Below are positions 37,355-46,325 of a stretch of DNA of 64,000 nucleotides, in pieces (the first letter of the stretch is position 1; each line of letters begins with the position of its first letter). A program made the position numbers and the translations under genes. The notes under the pieces were generated by a model. That model saw only the letters and a list, made by a program, of their open reading frames with translations. It made no database searches and was not told where the DNA came from. The DNA is from Streptomyces pluripotens (GTDB taxonomy: Bacteria; Actinomycetota; Actinomycetes; Streptomycetales; Streptomycetaceae). Where the stretch lies: positions 6,262,001 through 6,326,000 of the forward strand of contig NZ_CP021080.1 of NCBI RefSeq assembly GCF_000802245.2, written 5' to 3'.

Positions 37355-38389
37355 CTATGCGCGGTCCACGCCGTTGTCGCGGCGGTGCGACACGTGTGAC
37401 CGGACCGTGCGCCAGCGGGACCGTGTCTGCTCGACCACGCTTTCCCACTGTTGACGTACCTCGTGCTCGGAGGGGCGCCGGCCCTGACGGATCCGGACCA
37501 GCTCGTCCTGCACCTGTCGTCCCACCGCAGCCGATGCCACGAGGAGCAGCATGGCCGCGAAGAGGGCCGACAGCATCGCGAAGACGGCACCCACGACCCC
37601 GTAGCGGGCAGCGTAGGTGTTGAACAGGTGCGGCAGGTAGAGGGCCGCGCCCACGGAATAGACGGCCGCGAGGACGGCCGCGATGACGCCGAAGGGGACC
37701 AGGTCGGGCCAGGCGATCCGCCTGGCCGACAGGATCCAGCCGCTCCAGACCAGGAACACGGCGGTCAAGGGTGCCTCGCACGTCGAGGCGCCCAGACCCA
37801 GCCCGCGCCCACCGAGGACCGCGGAGATCCACCCGGTGATCAGGGTGTAGCCGCCGAGGGTGAGGATCCACCACAGACCGTTGCGCGTGTTGCGCACGCT
37901 GAGCGGCTTGAGTTCCCAGGTCTGCTCGAAGAGCCGCTGGGAGGCCCGCGCGAAGCTCAGCACCGAGATGGTCAGGAAGACCGCCCCGAAGACACCCACG
38001 CTCGCGCTCGTGTTCTCAGCAGGGGAGAAGAGGGAGTTGATGGCCTCGGCGCCGGCACCGGTGAGGTCGTAGCGCCTGATGATCTGCTCCGCGACGTCGT
38101 AGTGGACGAAGCTGCCCAGGACGGCGCTGGTGAGGATGGCCATGGGTACCAGCGCGGTGAGAGCGCTGGAAGCCAGAGCCATCGAGCGGTCGAAGCCGAC
38201 GATCCTCTGAAACCGGTTGATGACGCGCAACGCGAAGGCAGGACGCAGCCAGAACGTCAGCAGGCCGACGAGGCGCTCACGATTGATCCTCGCCGTCGTA
38301 CCTTCCTCGAAGACCGGAACCTGTGGGCGAGGCGAGCCTAACCGGCCGTTGCGGGTGCAGACGGCGGGCGACACGGCTCCTTCACCCAC
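37355..38389 (-). CDS. YihY/BrkB-family inner-membrane protein
   Basis: A 344-residue protein with six hydrophobic segments in the YihY/virulence-factor BrkB arrangement, among them MALASSALTALVPMAILTSAV, VGVFGAVFLTISVLSFARA, GLWWILTLGGYTLITGWIS, DLVPFGVIAAVLAAVYSVGAAL and a GVVGAVFAMLSALFAAMLLL helix. The family is tied to transport or envelope stability, but no activity is proven. A basic cytoplasmic tail of about 60 residues follows. The GTG at 38389 is the first good start; a GTG 15 bases later sits too close to AAGGAG to be better. Its start is 20 bp from the sirtuin stop on the same strand, so they may be co-transcribed. Confidence 0.82.
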   Translation of the reverse strand: MGEGAVSPAVCTRNGRLGSPRPQVPVFEEGTTARINRERLVGLLTFWLRPAFALRVINRFQRIVGFDRSMALASSALTALVPMAILTSAVLGSFVHYDVAEQIIRRYDLTGAGAEAINSLFSPAENTSASVGVFGAVFLTISVLSFARASQRLFEQTWELKPLSVRNTRNGLWWILTLGGYTLITGWISAVLGGRGLGLGASTCEAPLTAVFLVWSGWILSARRIAWPDLVPFGVIAAVLAAVYSVGAALYLPHLFNTYAARYGVVGAVFAMLSALFAAMLLLVASAAVGRQVQDELVRIRQGRRPSEHEVRQQWESVVEQTRSRWRTVRSHVSHRRDNGVDRA

Positions 38390-38409
38390 AGGGTTGTTCC
38401 CGGCGGGTC

Positions 38410-39147
38410 CTAGGAAGCGCCGTCGGCGCTGAACCGGTTCAGCAGTGCGGGCAGCGCGGTGCCGATCGGCTCCCGGACGACCTCGTCGGCGAGTTCGTCA
38501 TACGGTGTCGGTTCGGCGTTGACGATGATCAGGTGAGCTCCGTGGTCGGCGGCCACGCCGACCAGCCCGGCGGCGGGCTGCACCTGCAGGCTGCTGCCGA
38601 CGGCGAGGAATACGGTGCAGGCCTTGCTGATCGCCAGGGCCTGACCAAGGACGGCTGGATCCAGCCGCTCGCCGAACATCACCGTTGCCGACTTCAGGAT
38701 GCCCCCGCACTCCAGGCAGGCCGGATCTACCTCGCCGGCCTCGACCCGGGTGAGGACGTCTTCCATCGACCCGCGCTTCCTGCACCCGGTGCACACGACA
38801 CTGCGCGCGCTGCCGTGCAGTTCGAGCACCTTGCGTGCGGGCATCCCGGCCAGCTGGTGCAGACCGTCCACGTTCTGGGTGATCACCCGCACCGTCGTCC
38901 CGGACTTCTCCAGTTCGGCGACGGCCCGGTGCGCGGCGTTCGGTTCGGCGTGCAGCGCGCGGTTCCTGCGCCGCAGTTGCCAGGACCGTCGGCGGATCTC
39001 CGGGTCCCCCATGTAGTACTCGTACGTCACCAGCTTCTCGGCCTGCGGATCCTGCCGCCACAGCCCGTTGGGACCGCGATAGTCGGGGATTCCGGAGTCA
39101 GTGGAGATGCCGGCGCCGCTCAGCACGGCGACGAGTGGCTTGGTCAT
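38410..39147 (-). CDS. Sir2-family NAD-dependent protein deacylase
   Basis: A 245-residue sirtuin with the NAD-binding [15 protein letters not shown] (residues 11-25), [12 protein letters not shown], the catalytic His in LELHGS, and a zinc ribbon of four Cys in two pairs (VCTGC and CLECGG). MFGERLD and the NAD-ribose loop [13 protein letters not shown] complete the fold. It removes acetyl or acyl groups from lysines such as those on acyl-CoA synthetases, producing O-acyl-ADP-ribose. S. coelicolor is known to have a sirtuin (CobB2) in a comparable neighbourhood. ATG 39147 places the Rossmann motif at the start of the protein, as in the family. Confidence 0.92.
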   Translation of the reverse strand: MTKPLVAVLSGAGISTDSGIPDYRGPNGLWRQDPQAEKLVTYEYYMGDPEIRRRSWQLRRRNRALHAEPNAAHRAVAELEKSGTTVRVITQNVDGLHQLAGMPARKVLELHGSARSVVCTGCRKRGSMEDVLTRVEAGEVDPACLECGGILKSATVMFGERLDPAVLGQALAISKACTVFLAVGSSLQVQPAAGLVGVAADHGAHLIIVNAEPTPYDELADEVVREPIGTALPALLNRFSADGAS

Positions 39148-39379
39148 GCCACCGAGGGTAGGCCGGGTGCTGCGGCTCCCGCGAACAGTTTGAACGGCCG
39201 GCGGGCGGCCATATCCCCCCAGGCCCCCTGGCCCCGCCTTGCGCGCCGGGCCCCTGGACCTGGAAGGAGGTCTGCCGGTCCGTCCGCTGGCCGTTCTCCA
39301 CCTCCGCCGTGCGCGTGCCGCGAGCGTGCCGTCCACGAGCACGTCCAGGGCCGACCGGCGCACCCGGCCGGCACAGCGG

Positions 39380-40501
39380 CTACGGCCCCGCCGTCGCCAG
39401 GCGCAGGGTGCGTTCGGCCAGCTCACTGATCCGTACCCCGTCGAAACCGGACACGGCGCTGCGCACCGTGTCGTGCAGCGGGTCCTTCCACCGGGCCGGG
39501 ATCCCTTCCGCGCCGGCGCGGACACCTGCCACCGAACCGGCCGTCGCCCCGTTCGAGTCGGTGTCCAGGCCGCCGCGCACGGTGAGCGCGATGGTCCGGG
39601 TGAAGTCGCCATCTCCGTACAGCAGACCGGCGGTGAGCACGGCGGCGTTGGGCACGGTGTGGATCCAGCCGAGTCCGGCGGTCTCGGCGGACACCGTGGT
39701 CAGGGTCTCCTCCCAGGGCAGTCGTGCCTCGTGGAGGGTGACGACTCGCCTCACGGTCCGGGCGAGGCGGCTGCTCGCCGGGATCACCCCGAGCGCGGTC
39801 TCCAGAGCGTCCCGCACGGTGGCGGCGGTGAAGGCCGCCGAGATCAGCGCGGCCGCGAACATGGCGCCGTAGACGCCGTTGCCGGTGTGGGACAGCACCG
39901 CGTCCCGGCGGGCGAGCCCGGCCGCCCGGGAGGGGGCGCCGGGACAGGTCCAGCCGTAGACGTCGGCGCGGATGAGGGCGCCGATCCACTCTTGGCAGGG
40001 GTTGTCGTAGGTAGCCGTCAGCGGTGGTCTCAACCCGTTCACGAGGTTGCGGTACGCCGCCCGTTCCGCGGTGAAGATCTGCCGGTAGGGCAGTGTGAGC
40101 AGCCAGAGGTCGCCGACCTGTTCGGTGCTGAATCCGAAGCCGTGGGTCTCCAGCAGGTGCAGGCCGAGGATCGCGTAGTCCACGTCGTCGTCGCGGCAGC
40201 TGCCATGGACCCGGCCGCGGACGCAGGCGCGCCACTCCGGACGCAGCGCGGCGCGGTCGGCCGCGTCGGTGGGCTCGGGGAGGTAGTCGGTGAGCGGCAG
40301 GGCCGCCGCCCGGCGCAGATAGCGGTCGATGCGGGCGCGCGTCCACACCTCGCCCTGTTCGACCGGCTTGCCGAGCATGTTGCCGGCGACCCGCCCGAGC
40401 CAAGCGCCGTGGAGACGGTCGGCGAGAGGGGGCCCGGTGGGCCGGCCCGGGCCGGCCCGGTGGGCGGCGGCGGGCCCGGCGGGGACGGGACGAGGGCTCA
40501 T
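39380..40501 (-). CDS. ADP-ribosylglycohydrolase (DraG-like)
   Basis: A 373-residue all-helical protein of the ADP-ribosylglycohydrolase family. It begins with the family helix ADRLHGAWLGRVAGNMLGKPV. It contains the metal-binding SCRDDDVDYAILGLHLLE (Asp cluster) and the second metal signature GGLDTDSNGATAGSVAGV. These hold two Mg or Mn ions that assist release of ADP-ribose from protein side chains. The preceding 20 residues are a Pro/Ala-rich lead that may not be part of the fold. It lies upstream of the sirtuin on the same strand with a 232-bp gap, so independent transcription is likely. Substrate unknown. Confidence 0.87.
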   Translation of the reverse strand: MSPRPVPAGPAAAHRAGPGRPTGPPLADRLHGAWLGRVAGNMLGKPVEQGEVWTRARIDRYLRRAAALPLTDYLPEPTDAADRAALRPEWRACVRGRVHGSCRDDDVDYAILGLHLLETHGFGFSTEQVGDLWLLTLPYRQIFTAERAAYRNLVNGLRPPLTATYDNPCQEWIGALIRADVYGWTCPGAPSRAAGLARRDAVLSHTGNGVYGAMFAAALISAAFTAATVRDALETALGVIPASSRLARTVRRVVTLHEARLPWEETLTTVSAETAGLGWIHTVPNAAVLTAGLLYGDGDFTRTIALTVRGGLDTDSNGATAGSVAGVRAGAEGIPARWKDPLHDTVRSAVSGFDGVRISELAERTLRLATAGP

Positions 40502-40651
40502 GGTTGGGGTCTACCCGTTTTGCGCCGCTGCCTGTCAGGGACCTTCCGGGGGGCGGCCGGGGCATGACGCAGAGGTACTCGTGAGGTTAAGGTCGCAGCG
40601 GCGCGACTGGCCCTGACATGCGCGGGGCCCGGAGAGCAAGGGGAAAGCAAG

Positions 40652-41803
40652 GTGGCGGACGCTGCAGTGAACGAGACCCGTCGGGTGCTCATCGCCGCGG
40701 ACAAGTTCAAGGGCTCGCTGACGGCCGTGCAGGTCGCCGAGCGGGTGACGGCCGGGCTGCGCCGGGTCGTGCCGGATCTTCACATCGAGGCGCTGCCCGT
40801 GGCCGACGGTGGTGACGGCACCGTGGAAGCGGCGGTCGCGGCCGGCTTCGCACGGCGGGAGATCCGGGTCGCCGGACCGCTCGGCCGGGACGTCACGGCC
40901 GCATTCGCGCTGCGCGGCGACACCGCGGTGGTGGAGATGGCCGAGGCGAGCGGGCTGCAGTGCCTGCCCGCCGGTGTCTTCGCCCCGCTGACCGGCTCGA
41001 CGTACGGATCCGGGGAACTACTGCGAGCCGCGCTGGACGCGGGCGCGCGGACCATCGTGTTCGGCGTTGGGGGCAGCGCCACGACGGACGGTGGCGCGGG
41101 GATGCTGTCGGCCCTGGGCGCGCGGTTCCTGAATGCTCAGGGGGATCCGGTGCCGCCGGGGGGCGGCGGGCTGGCGGAGCTCGCGCGGGCGGATCTGTCC
41201 GGGCTGGACCCGCGGCTGTCGTCCGTTGAGCTGGTGCTGGCCAGCGATGTCGACAATCCGCTGACCGGGCCGAAGGGTGCACCTGCGGTGTACGGCCCGC
41301 AGAAGGGGGCCTCACCGGAAGACGTGCAGGCCCTGGACGCGGCCCTCGCACACTACGCGAAGGTGCTTGAGGCCGAGGTCGGGCCGCGGGCAGCAGAGTA
41401 CGCGGCGTCCCCCGGCGCGGGGGCGGCGGGGGGCATCGGCTACGGTGCGCTGCTCCTGGGTGCCCGTTTCCGCCCGGGCATCGAAGTGATGCTGGACGTG
41501 CTGGGCTTCGCGCCGGCGCTGGAACGGGCCTCGCTGGTCATCACCGGTGAGGGTTCGCTGGACGAACAGACGCTGCACGGCAAGGCGCCTGCGGGTGTCG
41601 CCGCCGCCGCCCGGGCCGCCGGCAAGGAGGTCGTCGCGGTGTGCGGGCGGCTGACCCTGGCACCTCAGGAGCTGGAGCGGGCCGGCATCGGCCGGGCCTA
41701 TCCGCTGACCTCGGCTGAGCCCGACGTCGCCCGGTGCATCGCGGATGCGGGCCCGATCCTGGAACGCATCGCGGTGCGGATCGCCGAGGACTTCCTGCGC
41801 TGA
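40652..41803 (+). CDS. Glycerate kinase (GlxK/GarK type)
   Basis: A 383-residue protein of the glycerate-kinase I family. It begins VLIAADKFKGSLTAVQVAE, continues with PVADGGDGTVEA, the GSTYGSGELLRAAL strand, the glycine-rich VFGVGGSATTDGGAGM, LASDVDNPLTGPKGA and ITGEGSLDEQTLHGK. It phosphorylates D-glycerate, feeding glyoxylate or glycerate carbon into glycolysis. A GTG start follows GGGGAAAG. It is monocistronic and ends in a strong bidirectional terminator. This could take glycerate made from glyoxylate, which the neighbouring ethylmalonyl-CoA pathway releases, but that link is only suggestive. Confidence 0.92.
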   Translation: MADAAVNETRRVLIAADKFKGSLTAVQVAERVTAGLRRVVPDLHIEALPVADGGDGTVEAAVAAGFARREIRVAGPLGRDVTAAFALRGDTAVVEMAEASGLQCLPAGVFAPLTGSTYGSGELLRAALDAGARTIVFGVGGSATTDGGAGMLSALGARFLNAQGDPVPPGGGGLAELARADLSGLDPRLSSVELVLASDVDNPLTGPKGAPAVYGPQKGASPEDVQALDAALAHYAKVLEAEVGPRAAEYAASPGAGAAGGIGYGALLLGARFRPGIEVMLDVLGFAPALERASLVITGEGSLDEQTLHGKAPAGVAAAARAAGKEVVAVCGRLTLAPQELERAGIGRAYPLTSAEPDVARCIADAGPILERIAVRIAEDFLR

Positions 41804-41851
41804 GCCCCCGGGGAACCCCGGGGAGGCACATCGGCGTGGGCGTGTGCACGG

Positions 41852-41893
41852 CGAAGGGCCCCGAACCCAAGCAACCGGGTTCGGGGCCCTTCG
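41852..41893. terminator. Bidirectional terminator between glycerate kinase and pssA
   Basis: CGAAGGGCCCCGAACCC (41852-41868) and GGGTTCGGGGCCCTTCG (41877-41893) form a perfect 17-bp stem with an eight-base loop. It sits between two convergent genes and is the strongest terminator in the window. Confidence 0.85.
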
Positions 41894-41902
41894 CACGGAG
41901 CG

Positions 41903-42754
41903 TCACGACTGCGCCGCGCGCGCCTCCCGGCGGTTGCCGCGAATGTTGTTCACCCGGCGAGCCGTGGCGAACAGCGGGATCACCGCGCCCATGACCAGTT
42001 GCAGGGCGCAGCCCGTCTGGAGCAGGAGCTGGCCGCTGGGCGCGTCGAAGGCCCAGGCGGCCAGCAGCCCCATCGAGAGGACGATCCACGACAGCATGGC
42101 GCCGGCCAGGCGTCCCCGCGGCTTCGGGTACTCCACACGGCTCACCATCAGCCAGGCGGTGCCCAGGATCGCCAGCAGGGTCGCCACGAAGGGCAGCTCC
42201 AACAGCACGATGGAGACCACCGTCAGCGCGCCGAACGGCGAGGGCATGCCCTGGAACACGCCGTCCTTCATGGTCACGCAGCTGAAGCGGGCGAGTCTGA
42301 GCACCACGGCCAGCAGCACCACGATCGCTCCCAGCGCCGCCACCCGTTGATGCGCGTCGTCCGCGACCATGCCGTAGACCAGTACGAAGTAGGCGGGGGC
42401 GAGGCCGAAGCTGATCAGGTCGGAGAGGTTGTCCAGCTCCGCACCCATCGGTGACGAACGCAGCTTCCTGGCCACGAGTCCGTCGAACAGATCGAACACG
42501 GCCGCGCACAGCATCAGGATGACCGCAGTGGCCGCGCTGTGGCGGGCCATGCCGGACTCCTGGCTGCCGGTGAGGTGCGGGATCAGGATGCCGGTGGTGG
42601 TGAAGTACACCGCCATGAAGCCGCACGTGGCGTTGCCCAGCGTGAGGGTGTCCGCTATCGACAGACGCAGCGAGAGGGGCATCTCCTCTTCTTCATCCGC
42701 ATCATCGGCCTCGGGCACCCAGCCCGCCTGGGTCTCCGGATCAATCACGGTCAA
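41903..42754 (-). CDS. pssA: CDP-diacylglycerol-serine O-phosphatidyltransferase
   Basis: A 283-residue polytopic membrane enzyme with the CDP-alcohol phosphotransferase motif spread over DLFDGLVARKLRSSPMGAELDNLSD (D-G-x2-A-R-x8-G-x3-D-x3-D). An acidic N-terminal tail (EADDADEEEE) precedes about eight hydrophobic helices. It makes phosphatidylserine from CDP-diacylglycerol and L-serine, which the upstream-encoded Psd decarboxylates. The start is a TTG at 42754 or a GTG at 42748; both overlap the psd stop, so the two genes are translationally coupled. It ends at the strong terminator shared with glycerate kinase. Confidence 0.92.
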   Translation of the reverse strand: MTVIDPETQAGWVPEADDADEEEEMPLSLRLSIADTLTLGNATCGFMAVYFTTTGILIPHLTGSQESGMARHSAATAVILMLCAAVFDLFDGLVARKLRSSPMGAELDNLSDLISFGLAPAYFVLVYGMVADDAHQRVAALGAIVVLLAVVLRLARFSCVTMKDGVFQGMPSPFGALTVVSIVLLELPFVATLLAILGTAWLMVSRVEYPKPRGRLAGAMLSWIVLSMGLLAAWAFDAPSGQLLLQTGCALQLVMGAVIPLFATARRVNNIRGNRREARAAQS

Positions 42755-43397
42755 TGCGAGTCACCCCAGCCACGGTCTTCTGCCCGACCTCGACCGCGAC
42801 CTCCACACCCTCGGGCAGATAGAGGTCGACACGCGAGCCGAAGCGGATCAGACCGATCCGGTCACCCTGCTCGACCTTTGTGCCCTGAGGGATGTAGGGA
42901 ACGATGCGGCGGGCCACCGCGCCGGCGATCTGGATCATCTCGATGTCGCCGAGTTCGGTGTCGAAATGCCAGACTACGCGCTCGTTGTTCTCGCTCTCCT
43001 TGTTGAAGGCCGGAACGAAGCCGCCGGGGACGTGCTCGACCGACGTCACCGTGCCGGCGAGGGGCGCCCGGTTGACGTGGACGTTGAGCGGGCTCATGAA
43101 GATCGCGACGCGGGTGCGCCCGTCCTTCCACGGCATGATGCTCTGCACCACACCGTCGGCAGGCGAGATGACCCGGCCCTGGGTGATCTCGCGCTCGGGG
43201 TCGCGGAAGAACCACAGCATGCCCGCCGCGAGCGCGGTGGCGGGCACGGCGACGGCCCTGGCGGCACCCGAGCGGCGGGCGCGGGCCAGGCTGAGGGCTG
43301 CGGTGGCGACGGTCGGGAGAAGCCACGGCGATGCTCCGCGCGCGAGGCGTACGCCGGCTCGGCTGTCGCGAGGTGCAGAGGTTTGGCTGTGGGGCAT
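42741..43397 (-). CDS. psd: Phosphatidylserine decarboxylase proenzyme
   Basis: A 218-residue proenzyme of the short (archaeal/actinobacterial) type. The self-cleavage site is the Gly-Ser of LIRFGSRVDL, with Ser188 becoming the pyruvoyl group. Further conserved residues lie in WFFRDPERE, ISPADGVVQSI, FMSPLNVHVNRAP and DTELGDIEMIQIAGAVARRI. Two short hydrophobic stretches near residues 25-62 anchor it in the membrane. It converts phosphatidylserine to phosphatidylethanolamine. It is first of the psd-pssA pair, and the pair lies immediately 3' of the ethylmalonyl-CoA genes, from which a terminator separates it. Confidence 0.93.
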   Translation of the reverse strand: MPHSQTSAPRDSRAGVRLARGASPWLLPTVATAALSLARARRSGAARAVAVPATALAAGMLWFFRDPEREITQGRVISPADGVVQSIMPWKDGRTRVAIFMSPLNVHVNRAPLAGTVTSVEHVPGGFVPAFNKESENNERVVWHFDTELGDIEMIQIAGAVARRIVPYIPQGTKVEQGDRIGLIRFGSRVDLYLPEGVEVAVEVGQKTVAGVTRIDRD

Positions 43398-43519
43398 GGA
43401 TGACCTTCGTAGCGGATGATGCCGCGCTCTGACGGGGGACGGCGGCTTTTCCGGGATCGTACCGGTCGCAGGCCGTAACTGGGCAAGCCAGTCAGCCGAG
43501 TCGGCGTCCGAAGAGCGTC

Positions 43520-43558
43520 TACGGGGTGTGATCTTCTTCTCGGAGAAAACACCCCGTA
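43520..43558 (-). terminator. Terminator of the ethylmalonyl-CoA operon
   Basis: TACGGGGTGT (43520-43529) pairs perfectly with ACACCCCGTA (43549-43558), 10 bp beyond the acyl-CoA dehydrogenase stop on the minus strand. It isolates the operon from the psd-pssA pair. Confidence 0.7.
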
Positions 43559-43567
43559 ACCGGACAA

Positions 43568-44782
43568 TCAGCCCTGGAATCGATACTCTTCGAGCAGCCT
43601 GCGCCCGATGATCATTTTCTGGATCTCGGCGGTACCTTCACCGATCAGCAGCATCGGGGCCTCGCGGTAGAGGCGCTCGATCTCGTACTCCTTGGAGAAG
43701 CCGTAGCCGCCGTGGATCCGGAAGGCGTCCTCCACGACCTCCTTGCAGTACTCGGAGGCGAGGTACTTCGCCATGCCGGCCTCAAGGTCGTTTCGTTCCC
43801 CAGAATCCTTTTTGCGTGCTGCGTTGACCATCATTGCATGAGCGGCCTCGACCTTGGTGGCCATTTCCGCCAATTTGAACTGGATGGCCTGGTGCTGGGC
43901 GATCGGCTTGCCGAAGGTGTGTCGCTGCTGGGCGTACTGCACACCCAGCTCGAACGCACGCTGAGCGACACCACAGCCACGCGCCGCCACGTTGACGCGC
44001 CCGACCTCCACGCCATCCATCATTTGGTAAAAACCTCGGCCCGTGACACCGCCGAGCACCCGGTCGGCCGGAACCCGCAGGCCGTCCATGATCAGCTCGG
44101 TGGTATCGACACCCTTGTACCCCATCTTCTCGATCTTGCCGGGGATCGTGAGGCCCGGGCGGACCTCGCCGAAGCCGGGCTCCTTCTCCACCAGGAAGGT
44201 CGTCATCGACTTGTGGGGGGCAGCAGCCGATTCCGAAGGGGAGTGTCCTTCGTCACTTCGGACCAGGACGGCTACGAGGGACGACGTGCCGCCGTTCGTC
44301 AGCCACATCTTCTGGCCGTTCAGGACGTACTCGTCGCCGTCCTTCACCGCCTTCGACGTGATCGCCGAGACATCCGAGCCCAGGCCCGGCTCCGACATCG
44401 AGAAGGCGCCGCGGACGTCACCGGCCGCCATCCTCGGCAGGAAGTGGTCCTTCTGCTCCTGCGTGCCGTGCTGCTTGAGCATGTACGCCACGATGAAGTG
44501 CGTGTTGATGATGCCGGACACCGACATCCAGCCGCGGGCGATCTCCTCCACGCACAGCGCGTAGGTGAGCAGCGACTCGCCCAGGCCCCCGTACTCCTCG
44601 GGGATCATCAGGCCGAACAGGCCGAGTTCCTTCAGGCCGTCCACGATCGCCTGCGGGTACTCGTCGCGGTGCTCCAGTTCGGTCGCGACCGGGATGATCT
44701 CCTTGTCGACGAAGTCCCGGACGGTGGAGACGATCTCCTGCTGGACGTCGGTCAGACCGGCGGTCTGGGCGAGGCGCGCCAT
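43568..44782 (-). CDS. Acyl-CoA dehydrogenase, probably (2S)-methylsuccinyl-CoA dehydrogenase
   Basis: A 404-residue FAD acyl-CoA dehydrogenase with the signatures GAFSMSEPGLGSDVSAI, the FAD-binding WLTNGG region, QRHTFGKPIAQHQAIQFKLAEMA and the C-terminal DAFRIHGGYGFSKEYEIERLYREA. The catalytic Glu lies in the IGEGTAEIQKM segment or its neighbour, as in the short-chain branch. Its place at the end of the ccr-meaA-mcl-maoC cluster makes methylsuccinyl-CoA to mesaconyl-CoA its likely reaction. ATG 44782 shares one base with the MaoC stop (TGATG), so translation is coupled. A generic branched-chain role is the alternative. Confidence 0.88.
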   Translation of the reverse strand: MARLAQTAGLTDVQQEIVSTVRDFVDKEIIPVATELEHRDEYPQAIVDGLKELGLFGLMIPEEYGGLGESLLTYALCVEEIARGWMSVSGIINTHFIVAYMLKQHGTQEQKDHFLPRMAAGDVRGAFSMSEPGLGSDVSAITSKAVKDGDEYVLNGQKMWLTNGGTSSLVAVLVRSDEGHSPSESAAAPHKSMTTFLVEKEPGFGEVRPGLTIPGKIEKMGYKGVDTTELIMDGLRVPADRVLGGVTGRGFYQMMDGVEVGRVNVAARGCGVAQRAFELGVQYAQQRHTFGKPIAQHQAIQFKLAEMATKVEAAHAMMVNAARKKDSGERNDLEAGMAKYLASEYCKEVVEDAFRIHGGYGFSKEYEIERLYREAPMLLIGEGTAEIQKMIIGRRLLEEYRFQG

Positions 44783-45312
44783 CACTTCTCCGTCTTTTCC
44801 GTAGGTGCGTTCAGCTCCGGGCGGCCCGGCTGCTCGCCGCCGCGTTCCTTGGTGTACGTCTCGGTGGGCACCATGACCTTGCGGCGGAACACGCACACCA
44901 GGGTGCCGTCCTGCTTGTACCCCTTGGTCTCGACGTAGACGATGCCGCGGTCGTTCTTCGACTTCGACGGCCACTTGTCGAGCACGGTCGTCTCGCCGTA
45001 GACCGTGTCGCCGTGGAAGGTTGGCGCCACGTGCCTGAGCGACTCGATCTCCAGGTTGGCGATCGCCTTGCCGGAGACGTCCGGGACGGACATGCCGAGC
45101 AGCAGCGAGTAGATGTAGTTGCCCACCACGACGTTCTTGCCGAAGTCGGTTGTCTTCTCGGCGTAGTTGACGTCCATGTGGAGCGGGTGGTGGTTCATGG
45201 TGAGGAGACAGAACAGGTGGTCGTCGTACTCCGTGACCGTCTTGCCCGGCCAGTGCTTGTACGTCGCCCCGACCTCGAACTCCTCGTAGGTGCGCCCGAA
45301 CTGCATGCTCAC
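44782..45312 (-). CDS. MaoC-family hydratase, probably mesaconyl-CoA hydratase
   Basis: A 176-residue hot-dog-fold protein. It has the MaoC hydratase motif with catalytic Asp and His in FCLLTMNHHPLHMDVNYAEKT, followed by VVGNYIYSLLLGMSVPD and LRHVAPTFHGDTVYGETTV. In the ethylmalonyl-CoA pathway this enzyme interconverts mesaconyl-CoA and beta-methylmalyl-CoA. Single-domain MaoC proteins of this type are the actinobacterial version of the longer alphaproteobacterial Mcd. The start GTG overlaps the stop of the lyase gene (GTGA). Cytoplasmic. Confidence 0.85.
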   Translation of the reverse strand: MSMQFGRTYEEFEVGATYKHWPGKTVTEYDDHLFCLLTMNHHPLHMDVNYAEKTTDFGKNVVVGNYIYSLLLGMSVPDVSGKAIANLEIESLRHVAPTFHGDTVYGETTVLDKWPSKSKNDRGIVYVETKGYKQDGTLVCVFRRKVMVPTETYTKERGGEQPGRPELNAPTEKTEK

Positions 45313-46325
45313 GCCTCCGGAATCTCGAACGTGCTGGTGCGCTGCATGCCGGCGGCGCGTCCCTTGCCCGCGACGACCAGCGCCATCTTGCGGCTGGCCT
45401 CGTCGATCATCTCGTCACCGAGCATCGCGGAGCCCTTCTTGCCGCCCGCCTCGGACGTGTAGTACTCGTACGCGTCCAGGATCAGTTCGGCGTGGTCGTA
45501 GTCCTCCTGGGAGGGCGAGAAGACCTCGTTGGCGGCGTCGATCTGGCCCGGGTGCAGCACCCACTTGCCGTCGAATCCGAGCGCCGCGGCGCGACCAGCC
45601 ACCTCACGGAAGCCGTCGACGTTGCGGATCTGCAGGTAGGGGCCGTCGATCGCCTGGAGGTCGTTGGCGCGGGCGGCCATCAGGATCTTCATCAGGATGT
45701 AGTGGTAAGCGTCCGCCGGGTAGCCCGGCGGCTGCTCGCCCACGACGAGGGACTTCATGTTGATCGACGCCATGAAGTCGGCCGGGCCGAAGATGATCGT
45801 CTCGATGCGCGGGGAGGCCTGAGCGATCTCGTTGACGTTGTTCAGGCCCTGTGCGTTCTCGATCTGCGCCTCGATGCCGATGCGGCCGACCTCGAAGCCC
45901 ATCGTCTTCTCGATCTGGGTCAGCAGCAGGTCCAGCGCGACGATCTGCTGGGCGTTCTGCACCTTCGGCAGCATGATGCAGTCGAGGTTGGGGCCGGCGC
46001 CCTCCACCACCGTGACAACGTCCCGGTACGTCCACTCCGTCGTCCAGTCGTTGACGCGCACCACCCGGGTCTTGCCCGTCCAGTCGCCCTCGTTGAGGAA
46101 CTTGACGATGGTGTGCCGAGCCTCGGGCTTGGCGAGCGGCGCGCAGGCGTCCTCCAGGTCCAGGAAGACCTGGTCGGCAGGGAGGCCCTGGGCCTTCTCC
46201 AGGAAGCGGGGGCTGCTTCCCGGGACCGCCAGGCACGAGCGGCGCGGTCGAAGGCGGTCGACGGGGTGTGCGGCGGAGCCGCCCGCCGCAAGGGCGGTGG
46301 CGGGCGACGGGTGGGCGGTCGTCAT
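45309..46325 (-). CDS. HpcH/HpaI-type lyase, probably L-malyl-CoA/beta-methylmalyl-CoA lyase
   Basis: A 338-residue CitE-like TIM-barrel lyase with CLAVPGSSPRFLEKAQGLPAD, VFLDLEDACAP (metal-binding Asp/Glu), VRVNDWTTEW and the second-metal segment IGIEAQIENAQGLNN. It also has IIFGPADFMASIN and KWVLHPGQIDAANEVF. It would cleave beta-methylmalyl-CoA to glyoxylate plus propionyl-CoA and may handle malyl-CoA. The Ala/Pro-rich N-terminus (residues 1-25) is extra. ATG 46325 overlaps the meaA stop by four bases (ATGA), so the pair is translationally coupled. Citrate-lyase function is unlikely without partner subunits. Confidence 0.88.
   Translation of the reverse strand: MTTAHPSPATALAAGGSAAHPVDRLRPRRSCLAVPGSSPRFLEKAQGLPADQVFLDLEDACAPLAKPEARHTIVKFLNEGDWTGKTRVVRVNDWTTEWTYRDVVTVVEGAGPNLDCIMLPKVQNAQQIVALDLLLTQIEKTMGFEVGRIGIEAQIENAQGLNNVNEIAQASPRIETIIFGPADFMASINMKSLVVGEQPPGYPADAYHYILMKILMAARANDLQAIDGPYLQIRNVDGFREVAGRAAALGFDGKWVLHPGQIDAANEVFSPSQEDYDHAELILDAYEYYTSEAGGKKGSAMLGDEMIDEASRKMALVVAGKGRAAGMQRTSTFEIPEA

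Noticed and set aside
43520..43558. Possible TetR operator because of ACACCCCGTA/TACGGGGTGT symmetry
   Set aside because: The 19-base spacing and position after a stop codon fit a terminator stem, not the ACAC-N3-GTGT operator.
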